DNA of 6,803 bases from JBOGXB01 sp050694215 (GTDB taxonomy: Bacteria > Actinomycetota > CADDZG01 > WHSQ01): contig JBOGXB010000089.1 in the NCBI GenBank assembly GCA_050694215.1, positions 1 through 6,803 of the forward strand, given 5' to 3'. This document shows positions 1-6,022 of the stretch, one piece after another. Below the pieces are notes generated by a model that was not told where the DNA came from, searched no databases, and saw only the letters and a list, made by a program, of their open reading frames with translations. The translations under genes were made by a program, and so were the position numbers. Numbering within the stretch: the first letter of the stretch is position 1; each line of letters opens with the position of its first letter.

Positions 1-1
1 A

Positions 2-46
2 CCCAGGACCTGCGACAACGGTTTTCGGGACAGTTGTTCGTCTGGG
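2..46. repeat. Imperfect inverted repeat (hairpin) containing a copy of the tRNA-Ser anticodon arm
   Basis: CCCAG (2-6) pairs with CTGGG (42-46). Inside it, CG plus ACAAC (13-19) pairs with GTTGT plus CG (33-40) with one bulged T. Read on the minus strand, the tip is a stem around the 7-base loop CCCGAAA. The 11 bases at 16-26 are identical to 136-146 inside the tRNA-Ser anticodon arm, in the same orientation. No T-run follows on either strand, so it does not look like an intrinsic terminator. No D-arm or acceptor sequence is seen, so it is not a complete tRNA. The rest of 1-94 shows no gene. It could be a tRNA or attachment-site remnant, a transcript-end structure, or chance. Confidence 0.4.
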
Positions 47-94
47 AGACACTTACAAGGCAGGAATCGCGAAAGTGCAGGTCAAAGGCCCATT

Positions 95-180
95 TGGCGG
101 AGGGCGTGGGACTCGAACCCACAAGAGCTTGCGCTCAACGGTTTTCAAGACCGTCCGCTTGCCAATTAGCGTAGCCCTCC
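95..180 (-). tRNA. tRNA-Ser, anticodon UGA
   Basis: The minus strand folds into a complete class II tRNA of 86 bases. The acceptor stem is GGAGGGC/GCCCTCC (174-180 with 99-105). A 3-bp D stem CGC/GCG closes a loop carrying TTGG. The anticodon stem ACGGT/ACCGT closes the loop CTTGAAA, with anticodon TGA at 145-147. The long variable arm (GAGC, GCAA loop, GCTC) is typical of serine tRNAs. The T arm is GTGGG-TTCGAGT-CCCAC, the discriminator is G and the CCA end is encoded (95-97). It reads UCA and, by wobble, other UCN serine codons. It lies 37 bp downstream of serS on the same strand, so co-transcription with its own synthetase is possible. The long variable arm and the discriminator G are known SerRS identity elements. 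Confidence 0.97.
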
Positions 181-184
181 ATTC

Positions 185-217
185 AAAAGCCTAAGGCTCA
201 GACGCGGCTTCGGCCGC
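185..217 (-). terminator. Two small hairpins between serS and tRNA-Ser; possible weak terminator or processing signal
   Basis: Directly after the serS stop codon the minus strand reads GCGGC-CGAA-GCCGC (217 to 204), a perfect 5-bp GC stem. Five bases later comes AGCC-TTA-GGCT, running into a short T-run (198 to 185). The second stem with its U-run resembles a minimal intrinsic terminator, but four base pairs and four T's are weak. The pair could attenuate serS transcription, or serve as a processing structure that releases the tRNA from a serS-tRNA transcript. The sequence alone cannot decide between these. Confidence 0.35.
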
Positions 218-1480
218 TCAAGTGGAAGGCTGGAGCTCCTCGAAGCCGGTATAAGACCGGAGTGCCTTCGGGATGGCCACGCTGCCGTCTGCGCGCTGAT
301 GATTCTCGAGGAGCGCCACGATCGTGCGGCCCACCGCGCACGCGGTTCCGTTCAGCATGTGAGCGAGACGGGGGTGACCGCCAGAGCGGAAACGAACCTG
401 AAGGCGCCGTGCCTGATAGTCGGTGGCGTTGGTCGCGGACGTGACCTCCATGTACCTCCCGGCCCCCGGCAACCATGCCTCGTTGTCGACCTTCTTCGCG
501 GCCGCGGCTCCGAGGTCCCCGCCGCACATGACGAGCACCCGATAGGGGAGCTCCAGAGCCTGCAGGATCTCTTCCTGGTTGGCGCGGATGGTGTCGTACT
601 CGTCCCACGACACGTCCGGATGCGCGAACGAGAACTGCTCGACCTTGTCGAACTGGTGCACGCGTATGAGGCCCTTCGTTTCCTTGCCGTAGGTACCCGC
701 CTCACGCCTGAAGCATGACGAGAAGCCCGCGTACCGCACCGGCAACGAACCCTCGTCCAGGATCTCCTCGGCATGCATCGCGGCGAGCGCTACCTCGGAG
801 GTGCCCGTGAGGTAGAGGTCGTCTCGCTCGACGCGATAGAACTCGTGCTGCTCGGCGGGGAGGAATCCGGTCCCGTACATCGCGTGCTCACGCACCAGCA
901 CCGGTGTCACCACCGGTTTGAAACCACGTTGGATGAGGAAGTCGATCGCGAAACGTACCAGGGCCAGCTCGAGGATCACGCCGGGGCCGGTGAGGTAGAC
1001 GAACCGGCTTCCCGAGGTCTTTACCGCACGATCGGAGTCGAAGATACGCAAAGCCTCCCCCAGCTCGACGTGTTCCTTGGGCTCGAAGTCGAAGTTCGGC
1101 TTGTCGCCGACCTCTCGCTCGACGACGTTGTCATCCTCGGTCAGGCCCTCCGGCACCGACTCATGAGGAAGGTTGGGGAGATAGGCCGCAGCCTCTTCCA
1201 GGGCGGACTGCGCCCGTTCGAGGTCGGGCTCGAGGGCCTTGATGTCGTCCGATAACGCCTTGGCCTTTGCGATCGCGGCCGGGCGATCCTCGGGCGTGGC
1301 CTGTGCTATCGACTTGGAAACGTTGTTCTGCTCGGCCCTCAGGTCCTCGACTTTACGCAGAAGATCGCGATGCCTCCGGTCGAGCTCGACGACGCGATCC
1401 AGCCCTTCGACGCCGCCGCGGCGCGCATAGGCGGCTCGAACCGCGTCAGGCTCATCGCGCAGAAGCTTGAGATCGATCAC
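218..1480 (-). CDS. serS: Seryl-tRNA synthetase
   Basis: Cytosolic class II aminoacyl-tRNA synthetase that charges tRNA-Ser (and tRNA-Sec where present) with serine using ATP. At 420 residues it has the usual bacterial length. The N-terminus MIDLKLLRDEPDAVRA is characteristic and fixes the GTG start. Residues about 27-100 form the long helical hairpin that grips the tRNA variable arm. The catalytic core follows: motif 1 near 184-200, the serine-pocket TGTSE at 225-229, motif 2 with CFRRE (256-260) to RVHQFDKVE (273-281), the EVTSATNATDYQARR stretch (345-359), and motif 3 with LNGTACAVGRT (376-386). It starts 3 bp after the stop of the DUF4446 gene with no clear Shine-Dalgarno, so translation is probably coupled to that gene. 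A tRNA-Ser gene follows it. No T-box leader is present in the window. Nothing suggests truncation. Confidence 0.98.
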   Translation of the reverse strand: MIDLKLLRDEPDAVRAAYARRGGVEGLDRVVELDRRHRDLLRKVEDLRAEQNNVSKSIAQATPEDRPAAIAKAKALSDDIKALEPDLERAQSALEEAAAYLPNLPHESVPEGLTEDDNVVEREVGDKPNFDFEPKEHVELGEALRIFDSDRAVKTSGSRFVYLTGPGVILELALVRFAIDFLIQRGFKPVVTPVLVREHAMYGTGFLPAEQHEFYRVERDDLYLTGTSEVALAAMHAEEILDEGSLPVRYAGFSSCFRREAGTYGKETKGLIRVHQFDKVEQFSFAHPDVSWDEYDTIRANQEEILQALELPYRVLVMCGGDLGAAAAKKVDNEAWLPGAGRYMEVTSATNATDYQARRLQVRFRSGGHPRLAHMLNGTACAVGRTIVALLENHQRADGSVAIPKALRSYTGFEELQPST

Positions 1481-1483
1481 TAA

Positions 1484-2008
1484 TCAGCGAGAGAGGGAGA
1501 CCTCGGATCGGCCCCTGTCGTGGGCCGCCACGGCCCCCGCAATGGCTTCGCGCTCCTCGTCCGACAGGTTGTGCTCGGAATTGAGGGCCTTTACCGGCTT
1601 CGCGTAGGTCCGGGTCTCGGTGCGACCGTTGATCGAAGTGATCACCAGTCCGTCTCCGTGCTCGTCCAGAACCGCGGCCGAGAACGACAGCCGGCCGCCC
1701 ATCTCCTCGAACGCGTCATAACGGACCATGTAGAACTTCTGCAGAGCGAGACGGCTCAGCTCCGCATGCTCCTTTTGCACCTCGACGAGTGAATCGACTC
1801 GTCCCTCCATTGCATTCACCCGTTCCATCGCATTGCCCATTACTCCGAGGATGTCCTTGTCGCCCTTCCCACCCTTGAGGACCTTGTACTTCCGGCGCAG
1901 CCCGTGCAGCCTGAGCCCCAGGAACAACGAAAAGAGGAAAGCGATGAGGGCGACGCCTGCCACCACGGCAAGCGCGAGGGTTAGTTCCTCAGTGGTTAGT
2001 TCGGGCAC
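1484..2008 (-). CDS. DUF4446 family membrane-anchored protein
   Basis: This 174-residue protein has no established function. It begins with one hydrophobic segment (residues about 10-33), followed by the basic stretch RLHGLRRKYK, which suggests a single-pass protein with its bulk in the cytosol. Residues about 53-90 are charged and heptad-like (a probable coiled coil). The conserved DUF4446 core follows: VRYDAFEEMGGRLSFS (95-110), LVITSINGRTETRTYAKP (121-138) and LSDEEREAI (148-156). The GTG start is preferred because it gives the full N-terminal membrane segment and lies 24 bp from divergent larB. The gene ends 3 bp before serS, so the two are almost certainly one transcription unit. From memory, DUF4446 genes also lie near serS, and near parB, in some Firmicutes. 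If so, the linkage is old, but I could not check it here. Family assignment is confident; function is unknown. Confidence 0.9.
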   Translation of the reverse strand: MPELTTEELTLALAVVAGVALIAFLFSLFLGLRLHGLRRKYKVLKGGKGDKDILGVMGNAMERVNAMEGRVDSLVEVQKEHAELSRLALQKFYMVRYDAFEEMGGRLSFSAAVLDEHGDGLVITSINGRTETRTYAKPVKALNSEHNLSDEEREAIAGAVAAHDRGRSEVSLSR

Positions 2009-2016
2009 GGTGCGTC

Positions 2017-2022
2017 ATCCTA
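2017..2022 (-). promoter_or_regulatory. Candidate -10 hexamer for the DUF4446-serS unit
   Basis: Read on the minus strand this is TAGGAT (a TANNNT-type -10 element). It lies 8 bases from the GTG start of the DUF4446 gene, so a transcript starting at 2011-2008 would have almost no leader. Part of the same stretch, AGGA (2018-2021), could instead be a Shine-Dalgarno 9 bases before the GTG. In that case the promoter would have to lie inside larB. No convincing -35 is seen. It shares bases 2021-2022 with the oppositely oriented larB -10 candidate. Confidence 0.4.
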
Positions 2023-2026
2023 CACT
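2021..2026 (+). promoter_or_regulatory. Candidate -10 hexamer for leaderless larBC transcription
   Basis: TACACT matches the -10 consensus TATAAT at four of six bases, including the important T-A...T positions. Exactly six bases (2027-2032) separate it from the larB ATG, so the standard -10 to +1 spacing would put the transcription start on the A of the start codon. No Shine-Dalgarno precedes the ATG (the bases before it are TCCACC), which fits a leaderless mRNA, a common arrangement in actinobacteria. No good -35 is visible. Confidence 0.5.
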
Positions 2027-2032
2027 TCCACC

Positions 2033-2788
2033 ATGCGCCCAGACGAGGTGAAAGACCTGCTCAGAGGGGTGGCCGAGGGCGCCACCCGGACCGAGGACGC
2101 GCTGCGCGCGCTCGAGCGTCTCCCCGTCGAGAATCTCGGCTTCGCAACTCTCGACACGCACCGGGAGCTTCGCCAGGGGTTACCAGAGGCGATCTACGCG
2201 GAGGGGAAGACGGCCGAACAAGTAGTCGAGATAGCGACTCGCCTGCTCGAGTCGACCACCGGTCCCGTACTCGCGACGCGCGTCCCCGAAGAGACAGCGC
2301 AGGCTCTGATCGAGCAGTTCCCGGAAGCTCGGCACAACGAATCCGCCCGCCTCGTCGTCCTGCGCAGCGAGAAGGCCGATGTGGAGCTCGGGACGGTTGC
2401 GATCGTCGCGGCCGGAACCTCGGATCTTCCCGTTGCGGATGAGGCTGCATGCGTAGCCGAGGCTGTGGGCGCCTCGGTGCACCGGATAAACGACGTCGGC
2501 GTAGCAGGCCTGCATCGGCTGCTCGCCGTCGAGGACAAGCTTCGAGACGCGAAGATCGTCATCGTCGTCGCCGGGATGGAGGGTGCTCTCGCCTCCCTCG
2601 TAGGAGGCATCACCCCGGCACCCGTGATCGCGGTGCCCACCAGTGTGGGATACGGAGCGTCCTTCGAGGGCCTTGCCGCGCTACTTGCGATGCTCAACTC
2701 GTGTGCGGCGGGAGTGGTCGTGACGAACATCGACAATGGATTCGGTGCAGCGGCATTCGCTCTGCGGCTGCTGCGAACGATGAGATGA
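2033..2788 (+). CDS. larB: LarB, nickel-pincer cofactor biosynthesis carboxylase/hydrolase
   Basis: LarB catalyses the first step of nickel-pincer nucleotide synthesis in the cytosol. It carboxylates the pyridine ring of nicotinic acid adenine dinucleotide and cleaves its phosphoanhydride, giving pyridinium-3,5-dicarboxylate mononucleotide. The protein has 251 residues, normal for LarB. Residues about 1-110 are the LarB-specific N-terminal part (for example LGFATLDTHRELRQGLPEAIYA, quoted here in pieces: LGFATLDTHREL, 35-46, and RQGLPEAIYA, 47-56). Residues about 120-245 form the PurE-like domain: GTSDLPVADEAA (128-139), GVAGLHRLL (156-164), VAGMEGALASLVGG (179-192), PTSVGYGASFEG (202-213) and LNSCAAGVVVTNIDNGFGAA (221-240). 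Cys224 probably corresponds to the catalytic cysteine known from Lactobacillus plantarum LarB. The PurE resemblance explains older 'NCAIR mutase-like' labels; the LarB-specific N-terminus and adjacent larC make LarB the right call. It overlaps larC by 4 bp. Confidence 0.95.
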   Translation: MRPDEVKDLLRGVAEGATRTEDALRALERLPVENLGFATLDTHRELRQGLPEAIYAEGKTAEQVVEIATRLLESTTGPVLATRVPEETAQALIEQFPEARHNESARLVVLRSEKADVELGTVAIVAAGTSDLPVADEAACVAEAVGASVHRINDVGVAGLHRLLAVEDKLRDAKIVIVVAGMEGALASLVGGITPAPVIAVPTSVGYGASFEGLAALLAMLNSCAAGVVVTNIDNGFGAAAFALRLLRTMR

Positions 2789-3966
2789 AGGCCCTCTACT
2801 TCGACTGCATCTCGGGCGCCTCCGGGGACATGATCCTCGGCGCCCTGATCGACGCGGGCGCGGACACCGAGAGGGTGAGAGACGAGCTGGCGTCCCTGAG
2901 CGTGGGCCACTGGGATCTCGACATCCACGAGGTGACGAGAGGATCGATACGAGCCACCCGCTGCGAGGTCACGGTCACCAACGACACCGAGCGGAGCTAC
3001 TCGGACGTCGTGCGCCTTCTCACCCGCAGCGACTTGACCCGACACGTGAAGGAGAGGGCTCGGCGAGCCTTCGACATCCTCGCCCGAGCAGAGGCGAAGG
3101 TGCACGGCGTTCCCGTCGAGCAGGTGCACTTCCACGAGGTCGGTGCACTCGACGCGATCGTCGACATCGTGGGAAGCGCGGCCGCCCTCGAGTCGCTCGC
3201 CCCGGATGAGGTGATCACCTCGTCGATTCCGACGGGCCGAGGGTTCGTCGATTCCGCCGACGGCATCCTCCCGCTTCCGGCGCCCGCCGTCACCGAGATC
3301 CTGCGAGGCGCGACGCTGTTCGAACGAGGTGACGCGGAGCTGGTGACTCCCACGGGGGCCGCGCTGCTCGCCGCCTTCACCGATCGGTTCGACAGCATGC
3401 CCCCCCTCGAGCTGGAGGCAACCGGCTACGGCGCGGGGAAACGCGATACGGATCGCGAGCCCAACGTCCTCCGAGTGCTGTTGGGTCGGGTGGCCGAGGC
3501 AGGAGTGCGTGGACCCACGACGATCCTGATCGAGACCAACATCGACGACATGGGCCCCGAGCTGCTCCCCTATGTGATCGAGTCACTACTGGTGGCCGGA
3601 GCGCAGGACGCCTGGCTCACCTCCATCGTGATGAAGAAGGGCCGTCCCGCGTTCACGCTCTCGGTTCTGGCCGGCACGGCGGAGATGGATCGGGTGATGG
3701 ACGTCATCTATCGCGAGACGACGACCCTCGGAGTGCGCGTGCGTGAAGTCACCAAGGACGAGCTGGCGCGGGAATGGATCGAGGTCGATGTGGCGGGGCA
3801 ACCGGTGAGGGTGAAGGTCGGACGGCGGGGCGGCGAGATCGTCACGATGGCACCCGAACACGAAGACGCGGCCAAGGCGGCCCGCGCCACCGGGCTCCCG
3901 CTCAAGGAGATCTACTCGGAGGCCGCGAGGCTCGCCCGCACCGCCGCGGTGGGCCGGCTCACGTGA
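2785..3966 (+). CDS. larC: LarC, nickel insertion protein (single-frame LarC1-LarC2)
   Basis: LarC is the CTP-dependent cyclometallase that inserts nickel into the dithiolated pincer nucleotide, the last step of NPN cofactor synthesis. The start ATG at 2785 overlaps the larB stop as ATGA, giving 393 residues that begin MKALYFDCISGASGDM, the typical family N-terminus. The same frame stays open upstream to about 2449, but that part is larB read out of frame. The LarC1-like part includes HFHEVGALDAIVDIVG (115-130) and LVTPTGAALLAAF (186-198), ending with TGYGAGKRD and PNVLRVLLG (213-234). The LarC2-like part begins near 245 with TTILIETNIDDMGPELLPYV (245-264) and includes MKKGRPAFTLSV (283-294). 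In L. plantarum the two halves are joined by programmed frameshifting; here they are continuous. No histidine-rich stretch lies in the linker. Translation is probably coupled to larB. Confidence 0.95.
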   Translation: MKALYFDCISGASGDMILGALIDAGADTERVRDELASLSVGHWDLDIHEVTRGSIRATRCEVTVTNDTERSYSDVVRLLTRSDLTRHVKERARRAFDILARAEAKVHGVPVEQVHFHEVGALDAIVDIVGSAAALESLAPDEVITSSIPTGRGFVDSADGILPLPAPAVTEILRGATLFERGDAELVTPTGAALLAAFTDRFDSMPPLELEATGYGAGKRDTDREPNVLRVLLGRVAEAGVRGPTTILIETNIDDMGPELLPYVIESLLVAGAQDAWLTSIVMKKGRPAFTLSVLAGTAEMDRVMDVIYRETTTLGVRVREVTKDELAREWIEVDVAGQPVRVKVGRRGGEIVTMAPEHEDAAKAARATGLPLKEIYSEAARLARTAAVGRLT

Positions 3967-4009
3967 CTCTCACCCGTTCTCTTGGTCTGACGGCGCGCCG
4001 GTTTGTGGC
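3967..4009. other. Convergent intergenic gap with a GC palindrome
   Basis: These 43 bp separate the 3' end of larC (plus) from the 3' end of the DUF1028 gene (minus). The gap contains a perfect 10-bp palindrome, CGGCGCGCCG (3991-4000), followed on the plus strand by GTTTGT. As a hairpin it offers only a 3-bp stem with a CGCG loop, too weak to call an intrinsic terminator. CTGA (3987-3990) and TCAG (4010-4013) could add an outer stem. Some bidirectional termination is expected here, but none is demonstrated. Confidence 0.25.
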
Positions 4010-4879
4010 TCAGTTAGCAGAAAAGGGCTGGGAGCGGAGGTGGTCGAGGACTCCCTTCTCGACGCGGGCCTCCTCACTCCAGCGCTCGTCGAGGTTCTCC
4101 TTGCCGACGTACTCGAATAGCGCCTTTCTGAGCGAGTCGTCGTAGCCGGAGCCCTCACCCGGCTCGTATCCAAGACCGGACAGGAGCTCGCGCAGCTCCG
4201 CAGCAAGTGGTTCGTCGAAGTCTATGAAGTCGAGGTCCTCGGGCCGGGGGAAATAGAGGCGATGCAACGCAAAGAGCCTCTCGAGCTCCGGCACCGGATC
4301 GCGATGATCGTCCACCCGAAGGTCGACGGCCAGGTCGAGGGTGCCGCCATAGGCGCCTTCCTCTCTGACGACCATGACCGAAGACGACTGCTTGCCCCGG
4401 CGATCGCCCCCGGCGTCGTCGCCGGCCTGGAGCGCCGCGAGTAACCGCACAGCCAGCTCCCCATCCGCAGCTTCGAACGCGTCCGCCATCCGATCGACCA
4501 CCTCGGGGCCCGCCAGGATGTTGCCCTGACAGCAGTAGCCGTCGCCGGTGCGGCCGCCGGCCCAGTCGAAGCACTCGTCTCCTGTGAACGTCGCAGCCCG
4601 GCCCTGCGCGTCCACAACCCCAAGCTGGCGCTGGGCCCGTCCATCGTCGGCTTCGGTCAGCTTGCGGACGACCTCTTCCGCCGACCGTCCGGAAGAGAGG
4701 AGGCTCAGACCGTCGGGCCCGTAGCTGAGATTCGCCCACGCCTGGGTCGCAACCGCTCCGGCCCCGGCCCGGCCCCACGAGACGACCGAGCCAACCGCGA
4801 GGAACTTCGACGCGACCGCGATGCCCCACTCGGGGCTCGGCTCGCAGTCTGGATCCCACGCCACGATCGAGAAGGTCAC
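4010..4879 (-). CDS. DUF1028 family Ntn-hydrolase-like protein with C-terminal putative peptidoglycan-binding domain
   Basis: At 289 residues this matches the two-part DUF1028 architecture. The N-terminal domain (about 1-205) starts MTFSIVAWDP and continues with WGIAVASKFLAVGSVVSWGR (18-37) and GAVATQAWAN (41-50). It also has the family's GYCCQGNILAG (115-125) and ends with LAVDLRVDDHRDPVPEL (183-199). DUF1028 belongs to the Ntn-hydrolase superfamily, whose members use an N-terminal nucleophile; Thr2, exposed by Met removal, is the candidate here. Residues about 218-285 resemble the putative peptidoglycan-binding domain often fused to DUF1028. No signal peptide is seen, so it appears cytosolic. 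The GTG start gives the conserved N-terminus; the nearest purine-rich stretch (GGGGG) is 12 bases upstream, a poor Shine-Dalgarno. It lies 57 bp after the oppF-like gene with no terminator between, so it is probably the last gene of the peptide-transporter operon. The substrate is unknown. Confidence 0.92.
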   Translation of the reverse strand: MTFSIVAWDPDCEPSPEWGIAVASKFLAVGSVVSWGRAGAGAVATQAWANLSYGPDGLSLLSSGRSAEEVVRKLTEADDGRAQRQLGVVDAQGRAATFTGDECFDWAGGRTGDGYCCQGNILAGPEVVDRMADAFEAADGELAVRLLAALQAGDDAGGDRRGKQSSSVMVVREEGAYGGTLDLAVDLRVDDHRDPVPELERLFALHRLYFPRPEDLDFIDFDEPLAAELRELLSGLGYEPGEGSGYDDSLRKALFEYVGKENLDERWSEEARVEKGVLDHLRSQPFSAN

Positions 4880-4936
4880 CGCTGTTCTGTACCCCCGGAA
4901 TCGGCCGTCAGGAGGGCGCCAGTTACGACAAAACGG

Positions 4937-6022
4937 TTAGGCGTGGGCGGCCTGCTGGAGGGCCTCCCCGCGCTCCAGCGGATACCAGCACGCGGCGGCG
5001 TGATTGCGGTCGACCTCACCGAGCGGGGGCATCTCCGTGCGGCAGTTCTCGGGTACCTCGTCGCGACTGCCGGAGACGGAGCGCGCCTTGGGGCAACGCG
5101 GGTGGAATGGGCACCCCGAGGGCGGATCGACCGGGGAGGGCACGTCGCCCTCGAGCACGACGCGCCGCGTGACACGTGCATCCTCGCGATGCCCCTTGGG
5201 CACGGCCGAGAGCAACGCCGCGGTGTAGGGATGCTTGGGGTTGCGGTAGATATCGTCCGCGGGAGCGAGTTCCACGATGCGACCGAGGTACATCACCGCG
5301 ATGCGATCCGAAACGTAACGAACGACGCCGAGGTCGTGACTGATGAAGAGATAGGTCAGCTTGAACTCGTCCTGGAGATCCTCGAGCAGATTGAGGATCT
5401 GGGCCTGGATCGAGACGTCGAGCGCCGAGACGGGCTCATCGCAGATGATGACCTTGGGACGCAGCGCGAGGGCGCGGGCTACGCCGATGCGTTGCCGCTG
5501 GCCACCCGAGAACTCGTGTGGGTAGCGGTTGTAGTGCTCGGGGTTTAGTCCCACCCGGTCCATCAGCTCTTGCACGCGCTTCTTGGTGTCGCCCTCCGTC
5601 TTGTGGATGCGATACGGCGCGCCGATGATCTGGCCGACCGTCTGGCGCGGGTTCAGGGACGAGTACGGATCCTGGAAGATGATCTGCATCTGCCTGCGGA
5701 GAGGGAGCATCTTCTTTCTGCTGAAGCCGCTTATCTCTTCCCCACCGAACCAGATCTTGCCGCTGGTGGGCTCGATCAGCTTCGTGATGAGCCGGGCGGT
5801 CGTTGACTTGCCACAGCCGGACTCGCCGACGAGGCCGAGCGTCTCTCCAGGCTGAACCGTGAAGCTCACGTCTTCGACTGCGTGAACGCGGGCTATCTCT
5901 CTTTGGAACACGATTCCCTGAGTGACCGGGAAGTACTTCGTGAGGTTCTCCACCGCGATGAGCGCATCTTGCTTGGCCCTGTCGCCCTCGACCGTCGGAG
6001 AAGGAGCCTCGGTTTGGCTCAT
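4937..6022 (-). CDS. oppF: Oligopeptide/dipeptide ABC transporter ATP-binding protein (OppF/DppF type)
   Basis: Cytosolic ATPase subunit of an OppABCDF/Dpp-type peptide importer; it pairs with the upstream OppD-type subunit to power uptake. The chosen ATG (6020-6022) overlaps the oppD stop as ATGA and gives 361 residues. A longer frame to 6100 exists but would overlap oppD by about 80 bp with unlike sequence. Motifs: Walker A GESGCGKST (66-74), Q-loop IIFQDPYSSLNPRQ (114-127), signature SGGQRQR (172-178), Walker B VIICDEP (191-197), D-loop SALD (199-202) and H-loop His229. The C-terminal oligopeptide-transporter region has GCPFHPRCP (303-311), with Cys304, Cys310, Cys327 and Cys345. These resemble the [4Fe-4S] ligands reported in some OppD/DppD-type ATPases, but with a longer spacing before the third Cys. 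Opp versus Dpp cannot be separated from an ATPase alone. Confidence 0.92.
   Translation of the reverse strand: MSQTEAPSPTVEGDRAKQDALIAVENLTKYFPVTQGIVFQREIARVHAVEDVSFTVQPGETLGLVGESGCGKSTTARLITKLIEPTSGKIWFGGEEISGFSRKKMLPLRRQMQIIFQDPYSSLNPRQTVGQIIGAPYRIHKTEGDTKKRVQELMDRVGLNPEHYNRYPHEFSGGQRQRIGVARALALRPKVIICDEPVSALDVSIQAQILNLLEDLQDEFKLTYLFISHDLGVVRYVSDRIAVMYLGRIVELAPADDIYRNPKHPYTAALLSAVPKGHREDARVTRRVVLEGDVPSPVDPPSGCPFHPRCPKARSVSGSRDEVPENCRTEMPPLGEVDRNHAAACWYPLERGEALQQAAHA

Noticed and set aside
1..46. A second complete tRNA gene, tRNA-Ser(CGA)
   Set aside because: The anticodon-like hairpin has no D arm or 5' acceptor strand upstream of it on the minus strand, so at most a fragment is present.
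1..173. Open plus-strand frame through the left edge and the tRNA (containing GVGLEPTRA)
   Set aside because: Peptides of this type are the well-known artefact of translating the antisense of a serine tRNA; there is no start signal and no recognisable domain upstream.
1481..1500. T-box or other leader RNA upstream of serS
   Set aside because: serS follows the DUF4446 gene by 3 bp, leaving no room for a leader; none is seen in the 24-bp divergent gap either.
2449..2784. Upstream extension of the larC frame (would give a 505-residue protein)
   Set aside because: The added residues are arginine-rich, low-complexity-like sequence that is larB read in another frame; the LarC N-terminus begins at the ATG at 2785.
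2194..3135. 313-residue minus-strand open frame opposite larB and larC
   Set aside because: Its composition (Ser/Arg/Ala-rich) is that of a high-GC shadow frame; the plus-strand genes have clear family motifs.
4880..4936. Promoter or terminator between oppF and the DUF1028 gene
   Set aside because: I found no stable hairpin with a T-run and no TANNNT element at a suitable distance from the GTG, so co-transcription is the simpler reading.
4943..5548. 201-residue plus-strand open frame opposite oppF
   Set aside because: Antisense shadow of conserved ABC ATPase coding sequence, with no recognisable domain.
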